A DNA stretch of 64,000 bases, taken from assembly GCF_002251435.1 (NCBI RefSeq), contig NZ_NPJI01000090.1, positions 124,001 through 188,000 on the forward strand, written 5' to 3'. The position numbers and the translations under genes are program-made. Shown piece after piece: positions 1-10,400 of this stretch. This DNA comes from Prevotella sp. P2-180. GTDB taxonomy: Bacteria > Bacteroidota > Bacteroidia > Bacteroidales > Bacteroidaceae. The first letter of the stretch is position 1. Every line of letters starts with the position of its first letter. The notes below the pieces were generated by a model, which did not search any database, was not told the DNA's origin, and worked only from the letters and a program-made list of their open reading frames with translations.

Positions 1-855
1 TCATTCTATCTCAACGGCAACATCGTTCTTCTCGCATCTGACGGAGAGAAAACCAGCACATATTCGCTTGATGCAGCCAACGGGAGACAATTCAACAACC
101 TGAATACAACACTTGCTACAGACGCATGGAAAAACGCATTGGTGAATGAAAACATACTATACGTGCTCGACGGCAAAACACTCAAAAAGACAACCAACGG
201 GCAACAATATGACACAATCATGGACAATGCTCCAATAGACAGGCTCATTGCAGCTTCAACAAAAGAAATTTACGGCCTTGACGGCAATAATAACATCATG
301 GTGTCAAAAGACAAAGGACAGACTTGGAACATAGACATTATGGACTCTGACAGCAAATACGTGCCAACAGACGATATTTCATACATCGCCATACCATTCA
401 AATACGACAACAACAGCGACTATGTGCTCTTGGCAGGCAACAATGCCACAGCGGCTGCCTACACTGATTCCACAGCATTTGTCTGGAGCAAGACAATAGA
501 CAAAAGCATAGAAGACAAAGAAAACAAGTGGACTTACTACAACTACGACAGCAACAGCAAATCACCACTGAAAAGCCTGGACGGACTGACAATGGTGTGC
601 CACGGCAATTATATTCTTGCATTAGGAGGTAAAGGACTGGGAGCATGCAAGGAAACAGCTCATGCCGCCATTTACTTCAGCCTTGACAACGGACTCACAT
701 GGCACAACAACGATACAATAGTCTACCCCTACGGCTTTGACAAATACAATACCGCCATGGCCGTATGCTCCGACAAAGACAACTATATCTGGATTGTCTG
801 CAACAATACCGGACAAGTATGGAAAGGCCGCATGAATGAGGTAGCTTGGCAATAA
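1..855 (+). CDS. DUF6242-type repeat protein, 3' part only
   Basis: The frame is open from the first base, so the gene starts upstream of the window and about 284 C-terminal residues are visible. Two Asp-box-like motifs can be read, SKDKGQTW (residue ~101) and SLDNGLTW (residue ~227), as in BNR/sialidase-type beta-propellers. I link it to the DUF6242 family mainly because such proteins usually stand just before a DUF6089 gene and uppS in Bacteroidota, which is the arrangement here (28-bp gap to the next gene). Its biochemical role is unknown. It is probably an exported or lipid-anchored envelope protein, but the signal peptide lies outside the window. Confidence 0.7.
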   Translation, partial: SFYLNGNIVLLASDGEKTSTYSLDAANGRQFNNLNTTLATDAWKNALVNENILYVLDGKTLKKTTNGQQYDTIMDNAPIDRLIAASTKEIYGLDGNNNIMVSKDKGQTWNIDIMDSDSKYVPTDDISYIAIPFKYDNNSDYVLLAGNNATAAAYTDSTAFVWSKTIDKSIEDKENKWTYYNYDSNSKSPLKSLDGLTMVCHGNYILALGGKGLGACKETAHAAIYFSLDNGLTWHNNDTIVYPYGFDKYNTAMAVCSDKDNYIWIVCNNTGQVWKGRMNEVAWQ

Positions 856-883
856 AAAAGACAAAGAATATCTTATAGCCAAT

Positions 884-1564
884 ATGAGAATAATTGCCGT
901 AATAGCACTGATAATCGCCTCTCTGGTCGCAAACGCACAAGAAGACCAGGAATACCGCCTCGAAATAGGCGGAGGAATCGGGCTGACATCATATCAGGGC
1001 GACCTTAACGGCAGTATAACAGCCAACATGCAGCCATCTTTCACAGCTGTGGCAAAATACAAGTGGAACCCGAGGATGGCAATAGCGGCTACAATAGGCT
1101 ATCACCCAATAAAGGGAGACTACTCGAAGTCCAACACTGTCTATCCCGAACTTCCAGACGGGAAAAAGTCGTTCAGCAACTCCATAATCGACATCGGAGG
1201 ACGCTACGAATATAACTTCTGGCCATACGGCACAGGCAACGACTATCGAGGGGCAAAACGGCTCACTCCATTCCTCACGGCAGGAATCGGACTTTTCGTG
1301 GCAAGCGTAAAAGGAGGAACAGTGGTGGCTACAAACTTCCCATTGGGCGGTGGAGTGAAATACAAAATTGCCAAACGGCTTAATGTCACGGCAGAGTGGG
1401 TAATGAGATTCACAACAAGCGACCTGATAGACGGAGTGCAAGACCCATACGGAATCACAAGCAGCGGGGCATTTAAGAACAAGGACAGCTACAGCACGCT
1501 TCAAGTGGCTGTGACTTACGACCTTTGGGCAAAATGCCGCACTTGTCACAACGACGATTATTAA
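884..1564 (+). CDS. DUF6089 family outer-membrane beta-barrel-like protein
   Basis: The product has 226 aa with an N-terminal signal peptide ([19 protein letters not shown]). It then alternates short amphipathic, Gly- and aromatic-rich strands (for example the [13 protein letters not shown] region) typical of small outer-membrane barrels. It ends in CRTCHNDDY, with two Cys near the C-terminus. The family is usually found directly upstream of uppS/bamA in Bacteroidota, and here it lies 23 bp before uppS on the same strand. An envelope role is likely from context, but no specific function is established from sequence. Confidence 0.75.
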   Translation: MRIIAVIALIIASLVANAQEDQEYRLEIGGGIGLTSYQGDLNGSITANMQPSFTAVAKYKWNPRMAIAATIGYHPIKGDYSKSNTVYPELPDGKKSFSNSIIDIGGRYEYNFWPYGTGNDYRGAKRLTPFLTAGIGLFVASVKGGTVVATNFPLGGGVKYKIAKRLNVTAEWVMRFTTSDLIDGVQDPYGITSSGAFKNKDSYSTLQVAVTYDLWAKCRTCHNDDY

Positions 1565-1587
1565 TCGATAAATACAATACTATATAT

Positions 1588-2343
1588 ATGGCATACAATT
1601 TAGACATGACAAGAATACCGGAACACGTAGCCATCATTATGGACGGAAACGGCAGATGGGCTACAGAACGTGGAAAGGTACGTAGCTACGGGCATCAGGC
1701 TGGTGTGGATGCAGTAAGGCGAATAACGTCGGAATGCACACGCATCGGTGTAAAATATCTTACCCTCTACACATTCTCGACAGAAAACTGGAACAGGCCG
1801 GCTGACGAGATTGCTGCACTCATGGGACTCATTATCTCTGCCCTGGAAGACGAACTGTTTATGAAAAACGACGTGAAGTTCCGTGTCATCGGCGACTTCG
1901 ACCGACTGCCGAAGAACGTACAGGACAAACTTAACGGCCTGATGGAACTCACTGCCAACAACAAGACAATGACCATGATCGTGGCGCTAAGCTACTCTTC
2001 ACGTTGGGAAATAACAAAAACAGTGAAAGACATTGCAAGGGAAGTGGCAGAAGGAAAGATAAAAATTGAAGATATATGTGAATCAACCATATCAGAACAT
2101 CTCACAACAAACTTCATGCCCGACCCAGACCTGCTTATCAGAACTGGCGGTGAGATTAGGATAAGCAACTACCTGCTGTGGCAGATCGCATACAGCGAAC
2201 TGTACTTCTGCGACACTTACTGGCCAGACTTCAGTGAGGAAGACCTCCATAAGGCCATTGCTACATACCAAAAAAAGCAAAGACGCTTCGGATTGACAGA
2301 AGAACAAGTCGAAAACAAAGAAAACGAAAAAAAGGAAGAATGA
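1588..2343 (+). CDS. uppS: Isoprenyl (undecaprenyl) diphosphate synthase
   Basis: This cis-prenyltransferase condenses isopentenyl diphosphate onto farnesyl diphosphate to make the C55 lipid carrier for peptidoglycan and surface glycans, at the cytoplasmic face of the membrane. It has 251 aa, normal for the family. IMDGNGRW (residue ~18) carries the catalytic Asp. [15 protein letters not shown] near the C-terminus is the diphosphate-binding signature, with RTGGE in place of the more common RTSGE. The frame extends upstream to 1525, but the ATG at 1588 gives the normal N-terminus and avoids overlapping the previous gene. The stop overlaps the bamA start as ATGA, suggesting translational coupling. 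Confidence 0.95.
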   Translation: MAYNLDMTRIPEHVAIIMDGNGRWATERGKVRSYGHQAGVDAVRRITSECTRIGVKYLTLYTFSTENWNRPADEIAALMGLIISALEDELFMKNDVKFRVIGDFDRLPKNVQDKLNGLMELTANNKTMTMIVALSYSSRWEITKTVKDIAREVAEGKIKIEDICESTISEHLTTNFMPDPDLLIRTGGEIRISNYLLWQIAYSELYFCDTYWPDFSEEDLHKAIATYQKKQRRFGLTEEQVENKENEKKEE

Positions 2344-4991
2344 ACACTTCTAATTTAAAGAAATACATAATCAAAAAGTTTGCGGCTATCGCACTCGTGA
2401 CTTTCTTCTGCTGTCTGCAGGCAGAAGCACAGGATGTTATAGTCAATCCGGAAATATCATATGCCGGAACACCAAGAACTTGTACCATCGGCGGAATAGC
2501 CGTAAAAGGTGTCGAGGGATACGAGGACTATGTGCTTACAGGTCTATCGGGACTCTCCGTCGGCCAGGAAATCAGTGTGCCTGGACAAGAAATCACCGAA
2601 GCGGTGAAAAGATACTGGCGACATGGCTTGTTCTCAAAGGTAAGCATTTCGGCCGACTCTCTCGTCGGATCAAAAATTTACCTTTGTTTTAACCTTGCAC
2701 TACTTCCAAGAGTAAGCAACATCAACTACCACGGAATCAAAAAGTCGGAAAGAGAGGACATGGAAGCTAAACTCGGTATCATGAAAGGTTCACAGATTAC
2801 ACCAAACATGATTGACCGTGCCAAAATCCTCGCAAAGAAATATTTCGACGACAAAGGTTACAAAAACGCCGAAATAAACATCATGCAGAGAGATGACGTG
2901 GCAGAGAAAAACAAGGTCATTCTCGATATCTATATCGACAAAAAAGACAAGATGAAGGTGCGATACATCTTCATTGATGGTAACGACAACCTCAAACTCT
3001 CAAAAATCAAGGGTGGACTGTTCAAAAAAGGTGTCTTCTCGAAAACACACGAGGCTGGTACGCTCGGTTCGTTCCTGAAATCGAAGAAATTCACACCTGA
3101 AAGATACGAAAAAGACAAGCAGAACCTCATCGACAAGTATAACGAACTGGGATACCGCGACATGACAATCGTCCGCGACAGTGTAATAAACCACGACGAG
3201 AACCATGTCAACATCTATCTCAAGATTGAGGAGGGACAAAAATACTATCTTCGTAACATTACATGGGTAGGCAACACCATCATCAATTCCGACGCTCTCA
3301 ACATGATGCTCGGAATGAAGACAGGAGACGTATACAACCAAAAGGAAATGCGCAAAAGACTGTCGGAAGACGAAGATGCCGTGGGCAACTACTATTGGAA
3401 CAACGGATACCTCTTCTACTCTCTCGTTCCTACGGAAGTGAACATCGTAGGCGACTCTGTAGACGTGGAAATGCGTATCAGCGAAGGACAACAGGCTCAC
3501 GTAAGCCATGTAAGAATCTATGGTAACGACCGACTCTATGAAGACGTTGTAAGACGAGAACTGAAAGTAAAGCCTGGCGACCTCTTCTCTAAGGACGCTC
3601 TCATGCGTACAGCAAGAGAAATTGCCTCTATGGGATTCTTCGACCCGGAAAAAGTCAATCCTGACATACAACCAAACTATGAAGACGGAACAGTGGACAT
3701 CAACTGGCCACTCGAACAGAAATCAAACGACCAGGTGGAATTCTCACTCGGTTGGGGACAGACTGGTGTAATCGGTCGAATATCACTGAAGCTCAACAAC
3801 TTCTCAATGCGCAACCTCTTCGGCAAGAACAAAATGCACCGTGGCATCATGCCTATTGGCGACGGAGAACAACTCGCACTCTCGGCACAGACCAACGGAT
3901 CATACTACCAGTCATACTCCATAAACTATTCTGCACCATGGTTCGGAGGCAAGCGTCCAAACGCATTCAACATCGGAGCTTACTACTCAAAACAGACCGA
4001 CGTAAACAGCAATTACTATAACAGCTCATGGATGAACTCCATGTACAGCTATTACGGAGGATATGGCTCGTATAACAACTATTATAACAACTACGAGAGT
4101 TACTTGGACGACGACAAATACGTACAGCTCTTCGGATTCTCAGTAGGATGGGGCAAACGCCTTCGCTGGCCCGACGACTACTTCCAGCTGTCAATGTCGC
4201 TCAGCTACCAAAGATACATGCTCCGCGACTGGCAGTACTTCATCATCAGCAATGGTAACTGTAACAACGTCAACCTCGGCATTACACTTGCAAGAACAAG
4301 TACCGACAACCAGCTCTTCCCTCGTTGCGGTTCGGAATTCATGGCTTCTGTCACACTTACTCCACCATGGTCGAAGTTTGACAACAAAGACTACGCAACC
4401 CTTGCCACCGACCGCAATTCCGCCACATTCGAACAAGAGCAGCAGGAAAAATACCGCTGGATAGAATACCACAAGTGGAAGTTCAAGTCAAAGACATATA
4501 CAGCACTCACTAGCGGACAAAAGTGTCTCGTGCTGATGACACGATGCGAATTCGGTATCCTCGGATCATACAACAAGAACAAGAAGTCACCGTTTGAAAC
4601 CTTCTATGTGGGTGGTGACGGTATGAGTGGATATTCTACAGGATACGCACAGGAAACCATCGCACTCCGTGGTTACGAAAACGGATCACTCACACCATAT
4701 TCTTCACTGGGATATGCCTACGACCGATTCACACTCGAGCTGCGCTACCCATTTATGCTCGGCAACACAACCATCTATGGTCTTGGATTCCTCGAAGGTG
4801 GTAACGCATGGTACGACACTAACAAGTTCAATCCATTCGACATGAAACGTTCTGCTGGTGTCGGTGTTCGTATTTTCCTGCCTATGGTCGGTCTTATGGG
4901 TATCGACTGGGCTTATGGATTCGACAAAGCACTGTCTACAGGAACAAAGGGTGGAAGTCAGTTCCACTTCATACTCGGACAGGAGTTCTAA
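2340..4991 (+). CDS. bamA: Outer-membrane protein assembly factor BamA
   Basis: BamA is the core of the BAM complex that inserts beta-barrel proteins into the outer membrane. The product has 883 aa: a signal peptide to about residue 30 (ending QAEAQ), an N-terminal half of successive POTRA domains (about 45-450, e.g. [19 protein letters not shown] and later [19 protein letters not shown]), then a C-terminal barrel. The barrel ends HFILGQEF with an aromatic last residue, the usual outer-membrane signal. A Tyr/Asn/Ser-rich stretch near residues 558-585 is probably an extracellular loop of this lineage. It is coupled to uppS by a 4-bp overlap and followed by three Skp-like chaperones, the expected partners. 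Confidence 0.95.
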   Translation: MNTSNLKKYIIKKFAAIALVTFFCCLQAEAQDVIVNPEISYAGTPRTCTIGGIAVKGVEGYEDYVLTGLSGLSVGQEISVPGQEITEAVKRYWRHGLFSKVSISADSLVGSKIYLCFNLALLPRVSNINYHGIKKSEREDMEAKLGIMKGSQITPNMIDRAKILAKKYFDDKGYKNAEINIMQRDDVAEKNKVILDIYIDKKDKMKVRYIFIDGNDNLKLSKIKGGLFKKGVFSKTHEAGTLGSFLKSKKFTPERYEKDKQNLIDKYNELGYRDMTIVRDSVINHDENHVNIYLKIEEGQKYYLRNITWVGNTIINSDALNMMLGMKTGDVYNQKEMRKRLSEDEDAVGNYYWNNGYLFYSLVPTEVNIVGDSVDVEMRISEGQQAHVSHVRIYGNDRLYEDVVRRELKVKPGDLFSKDALMRTAREIASMGFFDPEKVNPDIQPNYEDGTVDINWPLEQKSNDQVEFSLGWGQTGVIGRISLKLNNFSMRNLFGKNKMHRGIMPIGDGEQLALSAQTNGSYYQSYSINYSAPWFGGKRPNAFNIGAYYSKQTDVNSNYYNSSWMNSMYSYYGGYGSYNNYYNNYESYLDDDKYVQLFGFSVGWGKRLRWPDDYFQLSMSLSYQRYMLRDWQYFIISNGNCNNVNLGITLARTSTDNQLFPRCGSEFMASVTLTPPWSKFDNKDYATLATDRNSATFEQEQQEKYRWIEYHKWKFKSKTYTALTSGQKCLVLMTRCEFGILGSYNKNKKSPFETFYVGGDGMSGYSTGYAQETIALRGYENGSLTPYSSLGYAYDRFTLELRYPFMLGNTTIYGLGFLEGGNAWYDTNKFNPFDMKRSAGVGVRIFLPMVGLMGIDWAYGFDKALSTGTKGGSQFHFILGQEF

Positions 4992-5039
4992 TCAGTTTAG
5001 CTGAAATTAAAAATTAAAAATTAAAGAATTAAGAGATTT

Positions 5040-5549
5040 ATGAAGAAGATATTTTTAATGATTGTTGTGGCAATGACAACCATGGCAGCTAACGCACAGA
5101 AGTTTGCACTCCTCGATATGGAGTACATACTTAAGAATATTCCAGCTTACGAGCGGGCTAACGAGCAACTGAACCAGGTGTCGAAAAAATGGCAGGCAGA
5201 AGTGGAAGCCATTAACACCGAAGCGCAAACAATGTATAAGAACTATCAAAACGAGTCGGCATTCTTGTCAAAAGAACAGAAAAAGGCAAAACAGGACGCC
5301 ATTATGAAGAAAGAGCAGGAGGCCAGCGAACTCAAACGTAAGTATTTTGGACCCGAAGGTGAATTGTATAAAAAACGCGCAAGTCTTATGGGACCTATAC
5401 AAGACGAAATATACAACGTCGTAAAAGATATTGCCGACATGCGTGGATATCAACTCGTCATCGACAGGGCAAGCGACAGCGGAATAATATTCGGAAGTCC
5501 AAAAATAGACATCTCCGACGAGGTCCTGTCCAAACTCGGATATAAGTAA
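5040..5549 (+). CDS. Periplasmic chaperone OmpH/Skp family (first of three)
   Basis: The product has 169 aa with a cleavable signal (MKKIFLMIVVAMTTMAANA) and a Skp-type body. YILKNIPAYERANEQLN is followed by a long charged helical hairpin, then a short return strand (YQLVIDRASDSGIIFGSP). Skp trimers hold unfolded outer-membrane proteins in the periplasm for delivery to BamA, which is encoded 48 bp upstream. It is the first of three tandem paralogues. Confidence 0.9.
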   Translation: MKKIFLMIVVAMTTMAANAQKFALLDMEYILKNIPAYERANEQLNQVSKKWQAEVEAINTEAQTMYKNYQNESAFLSKEQKKAKQDAIMKKEQEASELKRKYFGPEGELYKKRASLMGPIQDEIYNVVKDIADMRGYQLVIDRASDSGIIFGSPKIDISDEVLSKLGYK

Positions 5550-5586
5550 CACCAGATTATAAACAATAATTAATTATTATACAAAG

Positions 5587-6084
5587 ATGAAAAAAGTACT
5601 TTTTATGATCCTGATGCTGGCACCTATTGCTGCCATGGCACAGAAATTCGGACACGTTAACTCGCAGGAAGTAATCCAGGCTATGCCTGAATACACCAAG
5701 GCGAAAACAGAAATCGACGCTCTCCAGCAGCAATATGAGGCTGACCTGAAGGGTATGCAGGAGGAATTCACAAAGAAAGTGAAAGACTACGAGGCTAACG
5801 CCAACACACTGCCAGACAACATCAAACAACGCCGCGAAACTGAACTGCAGGAAATGCAGCAGAAGATTCAGCAAAGCTATCAGGACAACCAGCAGGCTCT
5901 CGCTCGTGCATCACAGGAGAAAATGCAAGCCATCACCACCAAGGTGGTTGATGCCATCAAGGCTATCGGACAAGCTGGCGGATATGTATATATCATGGAC
6001 ATGACCGGTGGCATTCCTTACATCAGCACCACACTCAGCACTGATGTGACTGCTCAGGTAAAAGCAAAGTTGGGCATCAAATAA
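5587..6084 (+). CDS. Periplasmic chaperone OmpH/Skp family (second of three)
   Basis: The product has 165 aa with a signal peptide ending AAMAQ. A Skp/OmpH fold follows: KFGHVNSQEVIQAMPEY, then a long Gln/Glu-rich coiled-coil hairpin (about 45-120), and the closing strand YVYIMDMTGGIPYIS. It is the paralogue closest to the family pattern. It lies 37 bp after the first Skp gene and 6 bp before the third. The likely role is chaperoning outer-membrane proteins to BamA. Confidence 0.92.
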   Translation: MKKVLFMILMLAPIAAMAQKFGHVNSQEVIQAMPEYTKAKTEIDALQQQYEADLKGMQEEFTKKVKDYEANANTLPDNIKQRRETELQEMQQKIQQSYQDNQQALARASQEKMQAITTKVVDAIKAIGQAGGYVYIMDMTGGIPYISTTLSTDVTAQVKAKLGIK

Positions 6085-6090
6085 TTGCTA

Positions 6091-6636
6091 ATGAAACTGA
6101 TTCTTATTTCAATACTTATTGCCTTGTCGACTACTTCGACAAAGGCACAGGATGTTGAAACTGCATATCCAGTGGCTGCCGCACAACAAGCGGCAGCCAC
6201 GGTAGGATATTTCAGCTATGGCGAAATCTTCATGTCTATGCCAGAATACAACATTGCACAAAAGCAGATTGAAGAACTTAAGGCAAAATACGAAGAAGAA
6301 GCAATAAGGGTGAAAAACGATTTCAACAAAAAATATGAGGAGTTTCTTGAAGGACAAAAAGACTTCCCTCTGACCATTCTTAAAAAGCGTCAAACTGAAC
6401 TTCAGGAACTGATGAACAAAAACATTGCGTTCAAAGAAGAAAGCAGAAGATTGATGGCACAGGCTGAAAAAGAAATATACGCTCCTCTACACAAACGTAT
6501 ACAAGAACTTCTGAATCAAACCGGTTCAGAATTGAATCTTACCCTTATCGTAAATACCGACTCTGATGCATGCCCATATATCAACCCTGCGCGCAGCATC
6601 AACCTTACAGGCTTACTGAAGGAAAAACTTCAATAA
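6091..6636 (+). CDS. Periplasmic chaperone OmpH/Skp family (third, divergent)
   Basis: The product has about 181 aa. A TTG at 6085 is in frame, but the ATG at 6091 gives a clean signal peptide (MKLILISILIALSTTSTKAQ) and is preferred. The mature part has an extra segment of about 20 residues rich in Ala (AYPVAAAQQAAATVGY) before the Skp core FSYGEIFMSMPEYNIAQKQ. The coiled-coil hairpin and closing strand (LTLIVNTDSDACPYINP) follow. It is the most diverged of the three copies, so it may have a narrower client range. It ends 13 bp before murI. Confidence 0.85.
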   Translation: MKLILISILIALSTTSTKAQDVETAYPVAAAQQAAATVGYFSYGEIFMSMPEYNIAQKQIEELKAKYEEEAIRVKNDFNKKYEEFLEGQKDFPLTILKKRQTELQELMNKNIAFKEESRRLMAQAEKEIYAPLHKRIQELLNQTGSELNLTLIVNTDSDACPYINPARSINLTGLLKEKLQ

Positions 6637-6649
6637 AAAAACATCCTTA

Positions 6650-7468
6650 ATGTCTCCTATCGGCATCTTTGACTCAGGCTATGGTGGACTGACCATTCTT
6701 CATGGCGTACGCCATCTGTTACCCGAATACGACTACCTGTATCTCGGAGACAACGCCCGTGCGCCTTATGGTCCGCGCTCTTTCGATGTCGTATATGAGT
6801 TTACAAGACAGGCTGTCATAAAACTCTTTGATATGGGATGCCAGCTCGTTATTCTCGGATGCAACACAGCCTCGGCAAAGGCCTTACGAACCATACAACA
6901 AGTTGACCTTCCCAAAATCGACCCGGAAAGACGTGTGCTCGGCATCATCAGACCTACGGCAGAAGTCATAGGACAGCTTACCAAAAGCCGTCACGTGGGA
7001 GTTCTTGCCACTGAAGGCACAATAAAAAGTGAAAGTTATAACCTCGAAATACAAAAGCTCTACCCAGATATTGTTGTTTCTGGAGTGGCTTGTCCTTTCT
7101 GGGTGCCATTAGTCGAATACAACGAGGCAGACAGCCCCGGAGCAGACTATTTTGTGAAGAAACGCATTGACCAACTAATGAGGCTCGACCCAAACATCGA
7201 CGCAATAATACTTGGATGCACTCACTATCCGCTGCTAATGCCGAAGATAGTAAAATATGTAGAGCCTGGGATACGCATCATTCCACAAGGGGAATATGTG
7301 GCTGAAAGCCTAAAAAACTATTTTCTGCGACATCCGGAAATGGAGCAAAAATGCTCTAAGGGAGGTAATGTTGAATATCTTACAACTGAAAATCCTGACA
7401 AGTTCCGCGAGTCTGCTCAGATTTTCCTACATGAACATGTTGATGTAAAAAACATCACGCTAGCATAA
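6650..7468 (+). CDS. murI: Glutamate racemase
   Basis: MurI converts L- to D-glutamate for peptidoglycan precursors in the cytoplasm. The product has 272 aa, normal length. It shows IGIFDSGYGGLT at the N-terminus, LGDNARAPYG, the first catalytic Cys in ILGCNTASAKALR (residue ~74) and the second in IILGCTHYPLL (residue ~190). It follows the bamA-skp genes with a 13-bp gap, an order common in Bacteroidota. The operon therefore joins lipid-carrier synthesis, outer-membrane assembly and cell-wall precursor supply. Confidence 0.95.
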   Translation: MSPIGIFDSGYGGLTILHGVRHLLPEYDYLYLGDNARAPYGPRSFDVVYEFTRQAVIKLFDMGCQLVILGCNTASAKALRTIQQVDLPKIDPERRVLGIIRPTAEVIGQLTKSRHVGVLATEGTIKSESYNLEIQKLYPDIVVSGVACPFWVPLVEYNEADSPGADYFVKKRIDQLMRLDPNIDAIILGCTHYPLLMPKIVKYVEPGIRIIPQGEYVAESLKNYFLRHPEMEQKCSKGGNVEYLTTENPDKFRESAQIFLHEHVDVKNITLA

Positions 7469-7495
7469 ACAAAATAACCTAATATTCATAAATGA

Positions 7496-10400
7496 ATGAA
7501 AATACATTGCCTACTAACATCCTTTATGATGATGTTGTGCTTTAATACGACCTATGCACAACAGACTATAGACTTATCAGGCAAATGGAATTTCACAATA
7601 GAAAAAGAAACCTCATCTGACGACTTCGTCATGTTACCTGGCTCGATGCAAACCAATGGTAAAGGAAAAGAGGTGACTGCAAATACTATATGGACAGGCT
7701 CAACTTACGACTCTTCCTATTATTTCAATCCCTTCATGGCAAAATACCGCATGGAAGGTAACGTGAAATATCCCTTTTTCCTCACACCCAACAAACATTA
7801 TGTAGGAGCGGCTTGCTATAAGCGCACAGTGAATATTCCCAAGACATGGAAAAAGAAGCGTGTGTGGCTTTTCTTGGAGCGACCGCATATCGAGACCATT
7901 GTAAGTGTAAACGGACGGGAAGTTGGCCACCAAATGTCATTGTCAACTCCTCATGAATATGATATCACAGATTTTATTAGAACAGGTACCGACAACGTGA
8001 TTGCCATCCAAGTGTATAATGGTATTGAAAACGTGGGAGTGGGACAGGACTCACATAGCGTGACAGACCAGACTCAGGGCAACTGGAACGGCATCACAGG
8101 ACGAATAGAACTGCGCACTTCTCCTCAGCCACGAATCCGAATACAACCAGACATTGCCTCTCGTGAAGTTGTTGTCAAGATTGACGAAGAGTGCTATAAA
8201 TTTGCACTTGGCGACTCTATGCGATTATGGAGCGAGTTTGACCCTTATCTCTATACTCGAAAGGTAAATCATAAAGGCCGTGAGATAAATGTCACATTCG
8301 GTATAAGAGACATAAAAACAAAAGGGCGACAATTCTATCTCAATGGCATGCCGATATGGCTAAGAGGAACTGTTGAGAGTTGTTGTTTTCCTATGACTGG
8401 GTTTCCTCCTACAGATGAGGAATCGTGGATTAGCATCTTCAGAAAATGTAAGGAATATGGCTTGAATCATGTGCGTTTCCATAGTTATTGTCCACCGGAG
8501 GCTGCTTTTGCTGCAGCTGACAAGGTCGGAATATATCTACAACCAGAGGGACCTTCATGGCCTAATCATGGAGTAAAGCTAAGAAGAGGACAAGTGATAG
8601 ACAAATATCTTCTTGAAGAATCTAAACGTATAATCGACACCTACGGACATCATCCTTCGTTCGTAATGATGGCTGCTGGAAATGAGCCGGCTGGCGACTG
8701 GGTGAACTACTGCAACGACTGGGTTAAGGAAATGCACGAATACGACCCAACGAAGGTATATTGCGGAGCATCAGTTGGTGGCGGATGGGCTTGGGATAAT
8801 GGTTCTGAGTTTCACGTAAAAGGAGGAGCAAGAGGTCTCGAATGGAAAAACAGCGCTCCGCAGTCCAATGATGACTTCAGCAAAATGATGGACTTTCCAA
8901 GAAACTACCCATTCGCAGAAGCAAATAATTCACCCATCATCGCCCACGAACTAGGACAATGGTGTGCATTTCCCGACTTTAGCGAAATACCACAATATAC
9001 TGGTGTGTACAAGGCAAAGAATTTCGAGATTTTCAAAGACATGCTCGCTGATAATGGTATGGCTTCACAGGCTGGAAAATTCTTATCTGCAAGCGGACAA
9101 CTGCAGACGCTCTGCTATAAATATGACATTGAACGCAACTTACGCACCAACGACTATGCTGGTTTTCAGCTGTTAGGACTTAACGACTATAGCGGCCAAG
9201 GCACAGCTCTTGTTGGTATACTAAACGTCAATTGGCGCGAGAAAGGATATGTCACAGCTACCGAATGGAAAGAGTTTTGCTCACCATTAGTGCCATTGGC
9301 AAAGTTTCCGAAGTTCGTGTTCGGGGCTAACGAGACGCTTACCATTCCAGTGGATGTTTATAACGCTCTTAGCGATACAACAGCCAAGATAACATATTGC
9401 ATCACTAACAACACCGACAATACAATGCTAGCAAAAGGCACTTTGGCCACTCTTCAACTGCCATTGGGCAAACATTCTGGTGTGGGAAGCGTAATACAAG
9501 ACTTGTCTGCTATCACCGCTCCATCGAAAATGACTCTTTCAATCACAATTAACGGACAATGGCATAATCACTGGGACTTCTGGATATATCCCGAAATTGC
9601 AGAAAAGGAACAAATAGCAAACGCTGTTCACATCACCGACACACTCGACTCCCAAGCCCTCAAGGTGCTTGAAAACGGCGGGAAAGTACTGGTCACAGCT
9701 GCTGGTAAAGTGACTTTGGGCAACGACATCAAGCAACACTACCTACCAGTATTCTGGAACACTTCGTGGTTTAAGATGCGTCCGCCTCACACTACTGGAG
9801 CCTACATAGAAACGAGCCATCCGCTATTCAAACACGATTTCCCAACCGACTCGTGGAGCAACCTCAACTGGTGGGAGTTATTAAACAAAGCTCAGGTGAT
9901 GAACCTCATGGAACTACCATCCGAATATCAGTCGCCAGTACAACCAATCGACACATGGCACGTAAACCGCAAATTGGGCATGATAATAGAAGCAAAAGTG
10001 CTGAACGGCACATTGCTGATGACTACCATGGACATCAGCAGCAACCTTTCCAGCCGCCTTGTAGCACGACAAATGCGCCATGCCATCCTTAAATACATGC
10101 AGAGCGAAGATTTCGCCCCATCGCTCCGTGTTAGTCCGGAAACGATCAACAATTTCTTCACAAAGACCGCTCCTAAGGTAGATATGTTCACCAACGACTC
10201 GCCAGACGAGCTGAAGCCAGCGTTGAATGAAAATAAAATATTAGTTCCTGAGGTAAAATGGGACAGCAAGAGTTTGATAATTGACGGACAGCGAGTAGTG
10301 CCTGTCATGGGAGAAGTTCATTTCTCGCGCATCCCTGCAAGCGAATGGAAGGACGAGGTGAGGAAGATGAAGGAGGGAGGAGTGACTATCGTTGCCACTT

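Noticed and set aside
989-1549. 186-residue ORF on the minus strand opposite the DUF6089 gene
   Set aside because: Cys/His-rich shadow frame with no family features, fully covered by a convincing gene on the plus strand.
3000-3671. 223-residue minus-strand ORF opposite bamA
   Set aside because: Shadow of bamA codon usage; no recognisable motifs.
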